From assembly GCA_029204225.1 (NCBI GenBank), contig CM055094.1, positions 62,572,442 through 62,636,441 of the forward strand: a stretch of 64,000 bases of DNA. Direction: 5' to 3'. The notes beneath the pieces are model-generated. The model did no database searches and had not been told where the DNA came from. It saw only the letters and a list, made by a program, of their open reading frames with translations. Source of the stretch: Diphasiastrum complanatum (taxonomy: Eukaryota; Streptophyta; Lycopodiopsida; Lycopodiales; Lycopodiaceae). Made by a program: the position numbers and the translations under genes. Of this stretch, positions 10,684 to 24,500 are shown piece after piece. Each line of letters begins with the position of its first letter. The first letter of the stretch is position 1.

Positions 10684-13600
10684 ATACTATTTTGCCTTCC
10701 TAGCTCTCCTACAAAAAAAACATAGCCACACCCAAGTTCTATAGAGAACCTCACAAATTAAAGGCATCAAACTACCAAATGACCATAGGAGTCTACTTGT
10801 AATCTCTTGGATTCTCCATGGACTTCTTTAGAAGTTTCTAGGCCTTTGTTCTTTGAAATAATTGAGAAGTGTCAATAAGCAATTTCAAAACATGGGATAC
10901 TACTGAAAATCTTGCACCTAACTAGAGAGACATTGATTAAAATATAATGTTGTGTCCCTATACTGATCTTGAGAGCACTTGGTGATCTTGCATGGAGAAA
11001 GTACACTCTCCCTTGGGGATCATTTAGATGGTGCCAACGGAGCCTTTGTGCCTAACCCAATAAGGAGCAAGTGGTAAATTGTGGTCTTGTTTGTCTTTTC
11101 TCTTTTCTCTTTTCTCTTGTTTGTATGTTTTGCAATTATTGTAGAGATAGAGCAAGAGGATTTTCTTCCTCTCCAAATTCCAATTATCCAACACATGTGG
11201 ATGTGGACATCATACTTCATGTTCCATGTTTTTTTTGTTCTATTTATTGAATATAAGATGGTTATATTGTTCTCATATATTTAAGTTCTATTTATTAAAT
11301 TTAAGGTCTACAATGGAAGGCTAGATTTGAAAATTTCCTTTTTTAAAGGATCAACATTTTCCTTGGTTGTTGAATATATGTGACTGAATTGTTCAATGTA
11401 TCATGCAATCAAATGGCACTAAAAATTACATCACAAAGTTCTGGCTCCTAACACTCAAATGTAGCGCATGTTGATCTTGGAAAGTAGAATAGTGCCTTAT
11501 GTGATGCCTTCATAAGTGTACACATTATCGTTCGGTGTAGGTTGAAAGTTAACACAAAATATGTCGATTTCCTGAGTGAACTATGAGGACGAGTGACTCT
11601 AGGTGAAACATTCTTGCCAAAGATTGCCAAACTTGGATGACAATCGCTTTTTAGTTCATGAGTGTGCTATGGTATAAAGTAAATCAACTGGCGTGTAATG
11701 TTTTGGGTGATCATCTTCTATGTTGATGCCTAATGCATCGATGGTGAACGTTCATCTTCTTGATTAGTATTGCATGATTACATCTCCACCCTTATCTTAA
11801 CATGATATACCTCAAGGATGATGCATGCAAACATATATGGGGTATACATGTGCCATATTGGACATGCACTTGATGTCAATAGTTTGTTATGGCTTGCATC
11901 CATCTATGGCTAGGTGGAGAGTTACGAGTATTGTCACTAGAACACAGTCTCACAAACTTGCAATTGTTTATTTGCAAAAGCTATTCTCATCCAAAATTTT
12001 AGGGATTGCTTTTCAAAGACTTTTTCTCATCTTCTAACAACATTTTATTTTGATATTCACATTGTGAAGTTACAACTTTTAGCATTAAACCCCACTAAAA
12101 TTTTTCGTTAGTTCGTAAGCACACTTTTGAGCCTCAATTGACTCTCTCATGTAGTTCTGAAAAAGTCGATAAATGTGGCAAGATCCTAATTCTACAAAAT
12201 GAAAATGATGTCCTTTATTGGCTAACCTCATCCACCAATCAAAATGTTGCAAAGAAATTTGTAAGCTTTCAAATGCTATGCTTATGGTAATGGATTTTTG
12301 CAAACCATGGCATAAGAAAACATTTTTGATGCCTTTTTCTTATGGTACTCAAATTGTACAATTGAAGTTAGAAAGCATCATGGTTAAATGAGAGCAAATG
12401 GAATTGATAGTGAAGTTACGATGCAAGTATCTCAATTGCAATTCAAGTTCAATCAACATCGAGCATTAGGAAGTCTTGGAAACTTAGATTGCTTAAATGT
12501 TTTCCCTTCAACAATAAGTTATGAATTAATTGAGATTGTCCAAGAGCAAGAGGGGCTATGTTCAATGTGAAGAATGAGCTTCAATTTACAATGAGTGAGT
12601 TGATGACAACGTAAATGCGATAACTAGTTCCCTAAGTTAAAGCCCTACTAGAGATGTATCAGAACATTGACAATATATATGGACATGAAAGCAAAGAAAA
12701 GAAACAAAAAAACACATTCATGATAGAGATCTTTGGATGGATATAGTGACACAAAAATGATATGTATATAGGGCAATTGTAATAAAGATGTTACACGAAA
12801 TGTGTATAGCCAAACACTTATATTGTGTAGATCGCTTTGTAGTATAATTGGTTAATAGCCTATGTTTTGGAGTACAAATATGTTGTTATTGATTTCAACA
12901 CCCTTCAACCATGTGTCTAGCCCATTAAATTGATGTTCAATGATGGTGATATCTATAGATAATAAGGCATCTTTACTTGACTCTTTTAGAAACTAGTTTT
13001 TTTTTGTTTGCCACTCAATTTGAAGATGACAATATGCAAGTCAATGACTTATGCCTTGATTGTAAGAGCCCAATTTATGAACAATCTTAGCTATTGGCCA
13101 TTTGGACACCGATGATGAATGCACATCCTTGTTTGATCATTGCAAGCATAGGGTCATATGATGGTGTTACAGCAGAGTTTCAAGCATATCTCTTACATGT
13201 CAACCACTTAAAAGCAAGATGTGTTTGCAAACACTTATGAACAAATTTTATCACTACAGAAGAATTGACGACAAGTTGCTACTAAAGTCTAAGTTCTATC
13301 ATTTTCACCAATAATTGCACAATCTGCTGTGAAGACTAACTTTCAATTTAGCTATAGAGCAATGCACTGCCTAAATAGACTTGCATTGCTCCATCCAGAA
13401 CGTCGCATGAGCGCTTTGCCTACACATAGCATCAATCAAATCATTTTGTAGATTAGTCAAGATTGTTTGCATGTTTCATCCGGTTTTGCTGTGTCCTTGC
13501 TATGGCTAAGGTTTGATTCTCTTTGCAACCCTCCCATTGGCACAAAAGAACAAAGTCCATAATTTTTGAGTCATTTACCCAACTTGCAAACTTCTATTGT

Positions 13601-14084
13601 TCAAACATCATGAGCCATGTCCATTATGGACATCTTTCTTGAAATAAAATCTCAATTGTCAATTTTGGGTAACTAGTAGGTAAACAACAATTTTACACAT
13701 GATTAGTGGATTTGGGAGGGTATAAAATTGGAAAATCTACTAGGAACACTCACCTTTTGCATTTCCTAATCTTAAACAATGAGTTCACAGCAAAACTTAC
13801 AAGATTTTGCTACATGTTGACCATTCTCACCTTACAACTCACCGTAGCAACATTCATTTCTCTAGTCAAACCAATTTTCTATATCTTGATATAAATAGTG
13901 GAATTTTGTGAGTGAGAATTAACAAGAAAAAGTTAACTTCATTGAGATCATGCTTGCTGGTCTTGATTTGTGAATGTTTCTATTCCGTTCAGTTTCATTC
14001 AGACGAAGCTGGCATAATGTAGCACCCACACAGGAAAGTGGTAGTTTTACAACCCTTATGACATGAAACAAGAGATGTTTGAAT
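10684..14084. other. 3.4 kb with no recognised gene
   Basis: AT-rich sequence. Short open frames on both strands show no motif I know. A pyrimidine-rich run with TCTTTTC repeats sits at 11085-11115. The part just left of 14085 should contain the 3' untranslated region of the minus-strand alpha-mannosidase gene, but no polyadenylation signal can be chosen with confidence. Confidence 0.5.
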
Positions 14085-17000
14085 CTAATTATCATTTTTA
14101 AATTTAATGCTTAAAGTTCTAATTTCCATTGGTGCTATCTCTATAGAAAATTGCCCATCTTTTATTCGTGCACCCCTAATTGGACTCCCAACCATTTGGG
14201 CGCCACTTTCATGTTTCCACTTCAAGGTCTTCATCTTTGACCTCAATTGATTGGCAGAGAGGCTGAGCTCTAAAAGCTTGTCGATCTGCAAGTCGTACGG
14301 CCCAAAGTCAGGCAAGGATACAGAATGGAAAAATTTTCATCTCACGACATGAAACTTGAACGTACATTGAGAATTCCAACAAGTTTGCAAGAAACTTGTC
14401 ACTGCCCACAACATAAGACATACTTTTAAAACTTAAAAATACTTCACCTTTCTATGAGCAAAAAGGTTTTCCAGGTTGATGGTCGCTACTTGAGATAATT
14501 CAGCATCTTCATTGGCCTATCGAATCCAAACATCCCTTACTAAGATTGAGTATGTATCCTTGAACTAATTTTCATCATTCTAAGCAAAACAAGAAGTTGT
14601 CACAACAAGAGTCTCCATGAAACAATTCAAATTGTCAGAACAAAGTGTCTTGGTGAATCATTCACCTCGTATATGTGGGCCAAGCGAAGAAGAAGATTCT
14701 TTTCATCTAACTCCTGTATCCATTAGCACAAGCTTAGATCAGGATGGTTAAAATCACAGAAAAGAGCATCACTAAATCTAATGTATAATGTAAAAAATAT
14801 TGCCTAATTTGAACATACCTGAAGAGTAATGATCACAATGTTTGGAGGCAATTCATACCCAGCAATGAGAGAGGAAAATTCAGGCGTGGTAATAGTGCTA
14901 TGGTTTGTCTCCTGCAGGTGATGTAGAAAGGTTACGTTAACATGCTTGTTACAAAAGTAAAGCACAAGGGTGATTTACTTCAAAAACTCATAACAAGAGA
15001 TATCTCAATTATTGACAAAGGAAAAGGCATGCTGACAAGAGCGTTGATCTAGCACATAATCTGATATATGAAGTAATCGTCAAATGATTGAATTACTGGG
15101 GTATTGAATCACTCAGTAAAGTAACACTGATGAAATTACCGGTATTACAGCAAATGCAAGTTGAAGAGGAGAATATATTTTCTGTCCTTGTGTTCGCCGC
15201 CATCGTGCAGCGTTTCCGACAGGATGTATATTTATGAAGAACTGGCCTTGGACCTAGCATAACAAAAATAATAATCAGCTATTGCATCAACTGTTGGATT
15301 CTCGACTAGAGCAAGATAATATACGGAAGATATTTGTGTCTACAGCATATAACAACATTGATCATTCACAGAAATATTACGGAGATATTTGTCCAGATTT
15401 TTGTGTTTACCATTAGAATTTGTAAACTATTGAAGAGAGGTCACACAGCAGCAAAAAGAACTTTCCAAACAGGGGAATTTTTTTACCACAAGGCCTTGAC
15501 ATGGCACTCCATTGCCGATGCATATAGACTCGTTCAGAGCTTCATCGACTCCCCTGAAATCGTCATGAAGCAACCGCCTACATGAAAGCATAAAACTTCA
15601 CAATACAGAACATTCTCTCTTGACAGAAAAGCTTTATTTATGCACTTTTTTGTACTTCATTTCACATGCCCTTAAGAAGAGCAAAAAACACGTGCAATTT
15701 GATACGATCTGAACTTTTAAACAATTGTTAATCTCTAGAAAAAAGAAGTTACTGAAGCTCAAAAGACCCAATATATGTAATACACAAACAAGATGTCTAC
15801 AGAAAACTAGGGCAAAAAACTTAAGTCACAACTTGAATAGACATCATGTACATCAAAATGAGAGAAGGAAGCTGCTGATTATTAAACAATAATCGTATAT
15901 GACGTTTCACTACCACAAAAGAAACACTTAAATCAACTTGATAAAATCTTGAAGTTTTAAACAATATTAATCTATAGAAGGAAGAAGTTACTGAAACTCA
16001 AAAGAACCAATACATGTAATACATAATTAAGATGTCTACAGAAAAGGAAGGTGATGATTATGAAACAATAATCGTATATGATGATGTTTCACCACCACAA
16101 AAGCAAAATTTGATTTATTAAGTGAGCAGAAAGGTTAAAGAAATTCCTCAAGTGACCATCTTGTTTTTAGTGTATGGATTTAGCGCCCTCTGCTATCACT
16201 AGTAAATATGTAAAGCATGCTAAAGCTAAAAGGCATAGTAAGCTGAAAGGGATGCATCAAAACAGAAAGACCTTGCCACATGAAGCAAACTTTTTGCTTC
16301 CTGGTATGCATTACTTTTGAGTCCTTGAGAATTCTTAGATACACCCAACTACCAACTTGAAATTTTTGAGAAGATCTCTTCATATTCAAGTAATGTCTTG
16401 TCCGATCTTGACATTCGCATGTGCCAACTGTAACATCTTTTACATGTCATGCAAGAAATCAGCCACCTTCTGGATTTTGAAAACTAAATCCAAATTCTAA
16501 CTACCTCCTCAATTCCCGAGAGGAGGATGCCCCACTCATGGGCTGAACCACCCTTTGCCTCCTCCTTACCTCCACCATGCATCCACCTTGTGGCTTACCT
16601 CCTTGCTGCCCCTGCCACTTTCAGACTCATGAGTGCCGGCTATAAAGAGAGAAGGTGGCATGAAAAGGTGGTCACATTATGTTCGGTTACTATGCTGCTT
16701 TTGTGATGTGTTGTGGTGTTGTTGATACAGCTCGTGACGACATTAGAACATTGAGAGATTGGAGATTCATGAAGAGAGGTCCTTGAAGGGAGAAGCTATG
16801 GCTTCCAAGAGAGCCGATAATGGGTGTAGCTTCTGATTATGGAACACATCCATACTTGAGGTTAGAGCCATGGCAGCATCATGGGTGCTGGAATTCCCAA
16901 TGCATAAAATCGTCTGTCTCAGCCTCTTTGCTCACTGCTATCTATAGGACTGTCCCATAGAGCTTGGCTATGACATGCCCACAATCATGATGGTACGGTA

Positions 17001-17250
17001 GTTCTCAGGTCAATAGCTTTATGTAACATCGAAGGGGTGAATAAGGAAAACTCTGTAGGTCTAGGCAAGACAATAATGGGAATGGGAGAAGGGCTGTCCA
17101 TGTATACGGTAGTGGCATATTCCATCCAAATGTATGAATCAATCAGAGGAGGGGGTCACGTTTGATAAACTCACGCCAAAATACCCCTGATGTGGAACTA
17201 TACAAGAGGTCAATAAGACTCTTGGTTTAAGCTATCTTATAGACCAGTTT

Positions 17251-17333
<83 letters not shown>

Positions 17334-20300
17334 AAGAAGAAAAAGAAGAAGCTTTATTAATGTCTTTTCCGTGCCAAAAGGCATATAAGACAGATGAAAG
17401 TACATGTCAAGTATGTGGTAACTGTGGGAGCGTATATAAACGTCTCCAAAAAGTATGCATAAAAAAGAACAATGTAACTATATACTACAGACTGAAGTCA
17501 ATAAGTAGGAGCATAGGAAAAGCTAATGTAAAGCATATCATCCCGCACTACTGCTGAAAAAGGATGTGATACAAGTTGTAACATGAGATAGTACTGGTCA
17601 TCGCTGGCGTCGTCTAGGACAGAAGATGCGCGTCCTCATGATAGGACGGGTAATGTGAGCTGCAGCGTGAGTATGAGTGGTGCACTGTCTCTGATATCTG
17701 TGAGGAGGTGCATCGTCGTCACTATCAAACTCTATGTCACGGCGTAGCCATCTCCTAGAGAAGGAGGAGGTAATCTAAGCCTGGGAGCTGGGTGGCTGAT
17801 GATGAGCTAACTGGAACATATCATGTCGTAGTAGGAACATCTCCCGTAACATAAGTGCAACACAGCGAGGGTCCTCGTATGATATGAGTGATCAAAGTGT
17901 AGTGGGCATGTCTCGGAATAGGTAGTGGTATCTCCCTCAGATCTCATAATATATGGGGCATCTGAAGATGAAGTGCTCCTCAGACTCCACCTCATGCAAA
18001 GAACATAGCTGGCATAATCTCTCCTCCCTCAGGGTGCCCTGGAATCTCCCAGTCTCGATAGCCAGCTGGTGTGATGATACTCTGAGCTGCCCTAATGTGA
18101 ATCGGAGTCTGTGTGATAATCCTAAGGTCAAATATTGAAGTAGGGCTGGAAGTCCAGTGGTGTCCTACTCCAAGAAATGAACCCGGGCTTAAACCCCAAC
18201 TGATGTCGCCAGGTACGATCGAGGTAGGCTCTATATAGAACACGTCGGATATACTGGTGTGTACCCGAGGGGAGATGTGTGATAGATACCAAATGAATCC
18301 ATGAGGAAGTGTGACGCCTGAGAGAACCATGACAGCCGGTACCCCTGAGCCTGGAGATGGTGGGAGGATGTAAGCGAAATCTGTGTATATCTCTGCTCTG
18401 TATCTGGAAATGCCTGAACTCTCTGGATGTAGGTGATAAGATGGAAGGCTGCATCTATTTGGATTCCTCGATAGGAGCTCGAAGGGTGAAGATATGATCG
18501 GAGGTGGAGTAGTGAGCTCGGAATCCTGCTTGTCCCAGTGCATGCAATCTCCTGGATTCTGCCTCTGTGCCAACAGCAGACTGAAGGATGGTGCCATATA
18601 ACTTCGCGAGAACATGGCCAATCATGATAGTGCGGTAATTACCAGGGATCATGGGGTCACCATTTTTATGGATAGGATGGATAATGTTGGTGCACCAAGA
18701 GGATGGGAAGCCCGCGACAACAACATGGTTAAGGAGAGTGGCTAGGGTGGGGGCAAGAGTGTCGGCAGCGTGGATCAATAGCTCAGATTCAAGATCTTCA
18801 ATGTCTCTAGTTCGGTGAGTTTTTAGTTTCTTAATGGCCGCAAGGACCAGATCAGGGGTAAAGAAGGTAAAATTGGATGGTCGTGGTGAGATAGAGATAG
18901 GTGTGTCTGTGGGTATGGTATATAGACTAGCAACGTAGTCGGTCCAAATACGGAGGTCATCCAGGAGAGGGGGTGGGGAACGGGGGATAAATTCGCACCA
19001 AAAGGCACCCGAGGAGGAACTGAGGAGGAGGTCCGCAAGTCGTTTTCCTTCAGAGTCATCATAAGCATGTTTTTTACGACGGACTGTACGGTTATAAGAT
19101 TGACGTGAGGAACGAAGGAGATGGGGGGAATGGAAACGAGCATGAGTGACTGCTTGGTGAAGGGAGTGGCATTCTGCATCATACCATGGTGGATGGAGAG
19201 GGTGAGATGAATGAAGTGGTTTGCTATTATGAGGGTTAGATGGGAAGGCTAGGGAGGCCGCAATATGAAGAGAGGTGGTGAGGAAGGTAGCTTGAGATTC
19301 TAGTGGGCTGTTATGGAGAAAGGAGTGGAGTAATGAGGCAAGGTATTCTTGGTAGAGTGGTGCATAAAGGGAGTGGAATGTGTATTGGGGGGCACGAGGT
19401 AGCGTGGAGTGGGATGGGGGTTTATGGGGCGGGAGGTAGCCAATAGTGAAGGAAAAGGAACGAATGATCAGAGAGAGTAGTGGGGGAGATAAGAAAACTG
19501 TGAATGAGGGGAATGCAGGATGATGACCCCATGAGGTAATCAGCGACACTATGACCGTCGCTGTGGGGGTGACAAGTATAACTGCTAGAATCAGGCTAGT
19601 AGGATAGGCCATTATAGATGGCTAACTCATGTGCCTCACCAAACTGCAATAAATGCTCACCATATGCTGTAATAGGTCCTGGTCCGTTCCGCAGAGATCC
19701 TGTTGACTCCCATATCGTCACTGTCAAGGGCATGAACTCGAAGCTGGTCCGTGATATCATGAAACACTCTTACGTGAAGCAGTCCTGGCATTAAAATCCC
19801 CTGTGAGGAAAATATGCCCCCTCTTTGTGAACCGGATGATATCCAATGAGAGATCCAGGTAAGGTGATCCCATACCTTCAGTAAAAGAGGAAGACTTTGG
19901 AGGAAAGTAGCATGCAACAATGAAGATGTCCCTGTCCAAGCCAATATCTTGTCTAGTGATACGAATCCAGATGTAACGTGAATGCTCATCATGCCTGATA
20001 AACTCAATCATCTGATGAAGGGACTCTCTGTAAAGACAAGCCACCCCTCCAGAACCTCGGCCACTAGCTGATCTAGTCTCTGATCTGTATACTGAATCCC
20101 ATCTATATCTGGGAAAGTGAGTGGTCCGCGCTCCTGGCTCTCATGAGTCTCCATGAAAAACAGTAGGTCTCGTCCAATAATGAAGTCAATCAGGTCACCT
20201 GCTGTGGAGGAGGAATGGATGCCGTCGCAGTTCCATACTCCAATCTGGAGATGGTGTGGATGGGGCCCCAGGGTCCTCCCAAGCCCGGGGACCCCAAAAC

Positions 20301-21537
20301 CCTAGCGCTGGGAGCTACTAGGGGTGCCAACAATAAATCGTAGCTGTCCATCCCGGTAGATAGCTCGTCTGCCAGATTCTCGGGCCTCTTGGAAGGCCTT
20401 ATGCGCTCCTCAACTTGGATGTAAATCAGATCATCGTCCATATATATGGTAGTGCCTCGTAGTTTGGATCTGCAGCGCAAAGCCTCTCTACGACTGGTCA
20501 GTGAGGTGAAGCGAATGATCAGTGTGGCCGCGTCTCTAGTAGTCCTCCAAGCTGTATCTAGTCCATCTGTCACATGTCTTAGGGTGGTATCAAGAAACCG
20601 CTAGGCCTCAGCAATGGCATCCTGTGTGTCTGGTATCCCGCGGACCCTGATATTATGGGCCTTTTGTTCTCTTGATCGTTCTTCCGAAATAGTGGCTGAA
20701 CTGACCGAGGACATGGGAGCGCTGGGTTTGGTGCCTTTCTTCAATATCGATGCCTAGGAAAGAGTTTCATTTTTGTGCTGCTCAATCTTGTGCTCTAGTT
20801 CTCGTATCCTGGTGGTAGTGGATTCCGAGGCTGCAACCTGTTTAGCGCTGATGGTTTGCTCCAATAAGGCAACTTTGGACTGCAACAAATTCTTGTCTTC
20901 GATTAAGGAGACCACTAATCCCTGTAGCTGTGAGAGTTCTTTCTTCATAATCTGGAAATTCGCTTTAAACTGATCTACCTCCCAAGACGAGAAAAGTTCA
21001 ATTGATTTGGAGGGAGTGTCGGGGATGGGTACTGTGGATGGGGGGTATTGCGGTTGCTTGGCTGTTTGGAATAGGCAGATCAGCGTGGGTGGAGTTTAGA
21101 GAAGAAGAAGAAGACGTGCATGTGGGGACAGGCAGATTGCAGGTACAGAAGGCAGCAGACAGGAGGCAGGCAGGCTGGAGGTGAAGCCAGGAGGTACAGC
21201 AGGCAGCGCTGCCTTTTCTTCAGGCAGCAGCGCTACAGTAGGAGAAGTGGGGGGTAGCGCTACAGTAGAACGAGAGGGGGGGCGGGGGGGCTTTTCTTGG
21301 CAGGCATCGCTGCTGGTACAGGACTTTTTTGGGAGCCATCGTTGCTTTTCAAAGAGGGGGATGGAGTGAGGGAGTTGCCCAGCGGGGCTGCCAGATCAAG
21401 CGAGTTAGGTGCCCAGCAGGACAGGGTGCGGAGATCAGAGGGACAGGCTGCCAGATCAGCGGGACAAGGTGCGGAGATCAGAGGGAGGCAGTCAACGGAC
21501 TGCACCATCACGACCAGCGCCCACCATCGCGCGCGCG

Positions 21538-21594
<57 letters not shown>

Positions 21595-24500
21595 AAGAAA
21601 GATTTTATTAATGTCCTTGAATACCCTAAGGTACACAGGACTAAGAAAAGGTACATGTCAAGTGTGCACATAGGAGCTTAAAGCTCAATCATCTATAAAA
21701 CTAAATAACTGCAAATACAATGCATAAAGACAGCTGGCCCAGTCAGGATCCAATAGCCTGGAATCATATATCACGATGCCCATCAGCATGACAGAAATGG
21801 TGGATGGTATGCTGTGAAGGTGTGATTAGATATGACCTGTCGGTGTCGTCTCTGCTGCCGTGGCGCTCTGGGCTGTGATCTAATAACTGACTGTCTCTCT
21901 GGCCGTCGACATGGTCTCTGATGCCGGTGTACGAAGGAGTCAGAAATCTCGGCCTCTCCATCTGAGTCGCTGCCTATGGGTACCTCGGATCTCTGTCTCC
22001 GACGGGATATGCCTCATCAATGCTCAGTTGTGTCAGGGAATGTGTACCATCTAGTCTACTCCTCCTCAGGTCTGACATCTCTATGATCAACAGTGCGACA
22101 CATCTAGGGTCCTCATAAGATATCAAGGTAGAAAGTGTAACTGGGTGCTCTCTGAACAAGCAGTAGTACCGCCCCCGTATCTCATAGTAGGCTGGACATC
22201 TGAAGAGGAAATGTGACTCGTCCTCAGTCTCATGCATAACACATGCTACAAAGCCGGTCCTCTCGTGGGCTGCCACTGTATCTGCCAGTCTCAATAGCCA
22301 GCTGATGTGAAGAAACCCGGAACTGACCCATAGCTATCCGCAAACTATGTGATATATTCCTCAGCAAGTAACCAGATACTATGGGGCAGCCAGCCGGATC
22401 AAGAGATAAAAAGTGTGTACGATAAAACTCACTCTTGGTCCCCAATGGACCCTGCCAAGTGATATGAAGATATGATCTGTAAAGGAGGCCTCTAATGTAC
22501 TGGTGGGTGCCCGTAGGTAGATCACTGATCTGGATACCCAATGTGGAGAGGAGACGGCAAGCCTGGGAATACCATGAGAAAAGGTGTCCCTCTGAGTGTA
22601 GGCGTCGGGATGAAGATAAAGCTGCAACTACATAATGTGTACCCCGCCCTGAAGATCCTCTAACCTCTGTATGAATGTCACAATATGGAATAAGGCCTCA
22701 ATCTGAATGGGGGGGACCGCGAACTCCGCCAAGATAATCTGGTGTGGTATTGAGGGCTTAGCCCGTATCATCCGGGAGAGCAAACGAATCTGGAGCCGGG
22801 AGATATATGTCCAATCAGTAGCTGTCAGACCAGTACTCCATGTCTCGGAAGCATACATAGCTGAGGGCACAACCATAGTGTCAAAGAGCCGACACTTACT
22901 AGTCGCATCTCTGATGTGTGAGCTGAAACATAGTCTCTCCAAATCTACCAGTGAGGCATAGCCCTTCCGTACCCGGGAAATAGCTGCGTGTCTCATGCTG
23001 AACGTAGGCCCCGAGAATAGTACTCCTAGATATGTATAGGTATCAACAACCTCTAGGGGATGACCATCCCATAGAAGCTCCTGCCGCATCATGAAAGACC
23101 TAGAGGTGTTGAACACCATAACCTTAGTCTTGGCCACATTCACCGACAAACCCCACCGTGTGCAGAAAGAAAGAAGAGCATCTAAGTGTCGCTGCAAACC
23201 CTCTCTCGTCCGTGAAAGCAAAACCACATCATCAGCATAAAGGAGAATAGCAATAATGAGGTCGCCCAATGTACAACCCTCCCCTCCATCACTCCGTATA
23301 ACATGCTCTAGCTCGTCAATGTAAAGACCAAAAAGTGTAGGAGAGAGTGGACATCCCTGTTTGACACCAATAGTACTGACCACCTCCGGTGAAATAACTC
23401 CTGATAGTCGGACCCTGCCAATAACTCGCCTGTACAATGCTACTACCGCCTGTATAGTATCCTCCTGAAAGCCCCGATCATGAAGTCTCTGTATCAATAG
23501 ATGCCTAGGCACAGAATCAAATGCCTTGCGGAAATCCACAAAGCAACAGTATACACGCTCCCTCTTGGCCTTAGCCTCCTCAATGATGGACCTCAAAGTA
23601 AAGATATGATCCGATGTAGTATATCCCGGTCTGAAACCCGCCTGTCCAATGGCATGGAGTGATCTAGCATCCATGTTTGTATTGATCTCTGACTGTAGGA
23701 TAGAACCATATACTTTGGCGAAGAGGTGACTGATCATAATGGTGCGGTAGTTGTCAGCTTTCATGGGGTCCCCGCCTTTGTGGATAGGGTGAATGAGGTT
23801 TGTGGACCATGGAGAGGGAAAATCAGAGGTGACAGCTCGGTTGAATAGGATGGAGAGAAAGGGTGAGAGGATGTCGGGAGCATACTTTAGAAGTTCAGCC
23901 TCTAGCTCATCAATGTCTTTGGCTTTATGGAAATGGAGTCGTGTGATGGACTTTTCTATAAGTTCGTTAGTGAATATGGCAGAAGTATCCGTGAGACAGG
24001 AGGTGGGAAGAGGAGGGGTATCTGGGATGGGGTACAATGATGTGGCATATGCGACCCAAGTGCTGAGGTCTGTGATCCGTGGTGGCGGTGACCGTGGAAG
24101 GAACCTCTTCCAGAATGAACCTGAGGAAGAACTAAAGAGGAGATCCATCAGTTTCTTACCCTGACCAATCTCGTATGCGATTTTCTTTTTTTTTTGTGGT
24201 TCTGCGGTAGACATGGGATATGGTTTTGGTCATATGAGGAAGATGGGAGCGAGCATATATGAGGTTCTGATGTAGCTAGATGCATTCTTGATCATACCAG
24301 GGGTTATAGGGTCTATGACGTTGCTGGTCTTTGGGCCGTGGGGATGGAAAGGCAATGGAAGCTGCAGTATGGATGGTCTGGACAAGAAAGAGGGACTGCT
24401 CCTCTAAAGTATGCTCATGTGGGAAATAGGTAAGGAGATCGGAGAGGGCTTCTCTGTATAGTGGTGTGTGATGTGAAGTGTAGCGGTAGGTGGGTTTAGC

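Larger units (their letters stand above)
17254..20990 (-). mobile_element. LINE L-1 (ORF1 + deleted ORF2, TC tail)
   Basis: Minus-strand non-LTR element. From 5' to 3': an ORF1 with coiled coil (about 20948-20754) and an RNA-binding-like part (20573-20290), an APE endonuclease start (about 20250), an RT start (to 18455) and a C-terminal zinc-finger part (18450-17800). The 3' end reads ACATTAATAAAGC (17363-17351), then a pyrimidine run, then (TC)38 (17329-17254 on this strand). There is no poly(A). The 5' limit is uncertain: GC-rich sequence 21000-21540 may be its 5' UTR. It lies in the alpha-mannosidase intron in the same sense as the gene. It is a deletion derivative without RT catalytic motifs. 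Confidence 0.85.

Noticed and set aside
13640-13900. Possible gypsy RT fragment (CAATTGTCAATTTTGGGT resembles 1971-1986)
   Set aside because: Only about 16 bases match and neighbouring translation does not follow RT order.
17252-17557. Open frame starting with a long Arg-Glu repeat
   Set aside because: It is the (GA)n tail of LINE L-1 read as codons, not a protein.
21297-21681. Three overlapping plus-strand frames with Arg-Glu repeats
   Set aside because: They run across the (GA)n tail of L-2 and GC-rich spacer in different frames, with no start context or homology.
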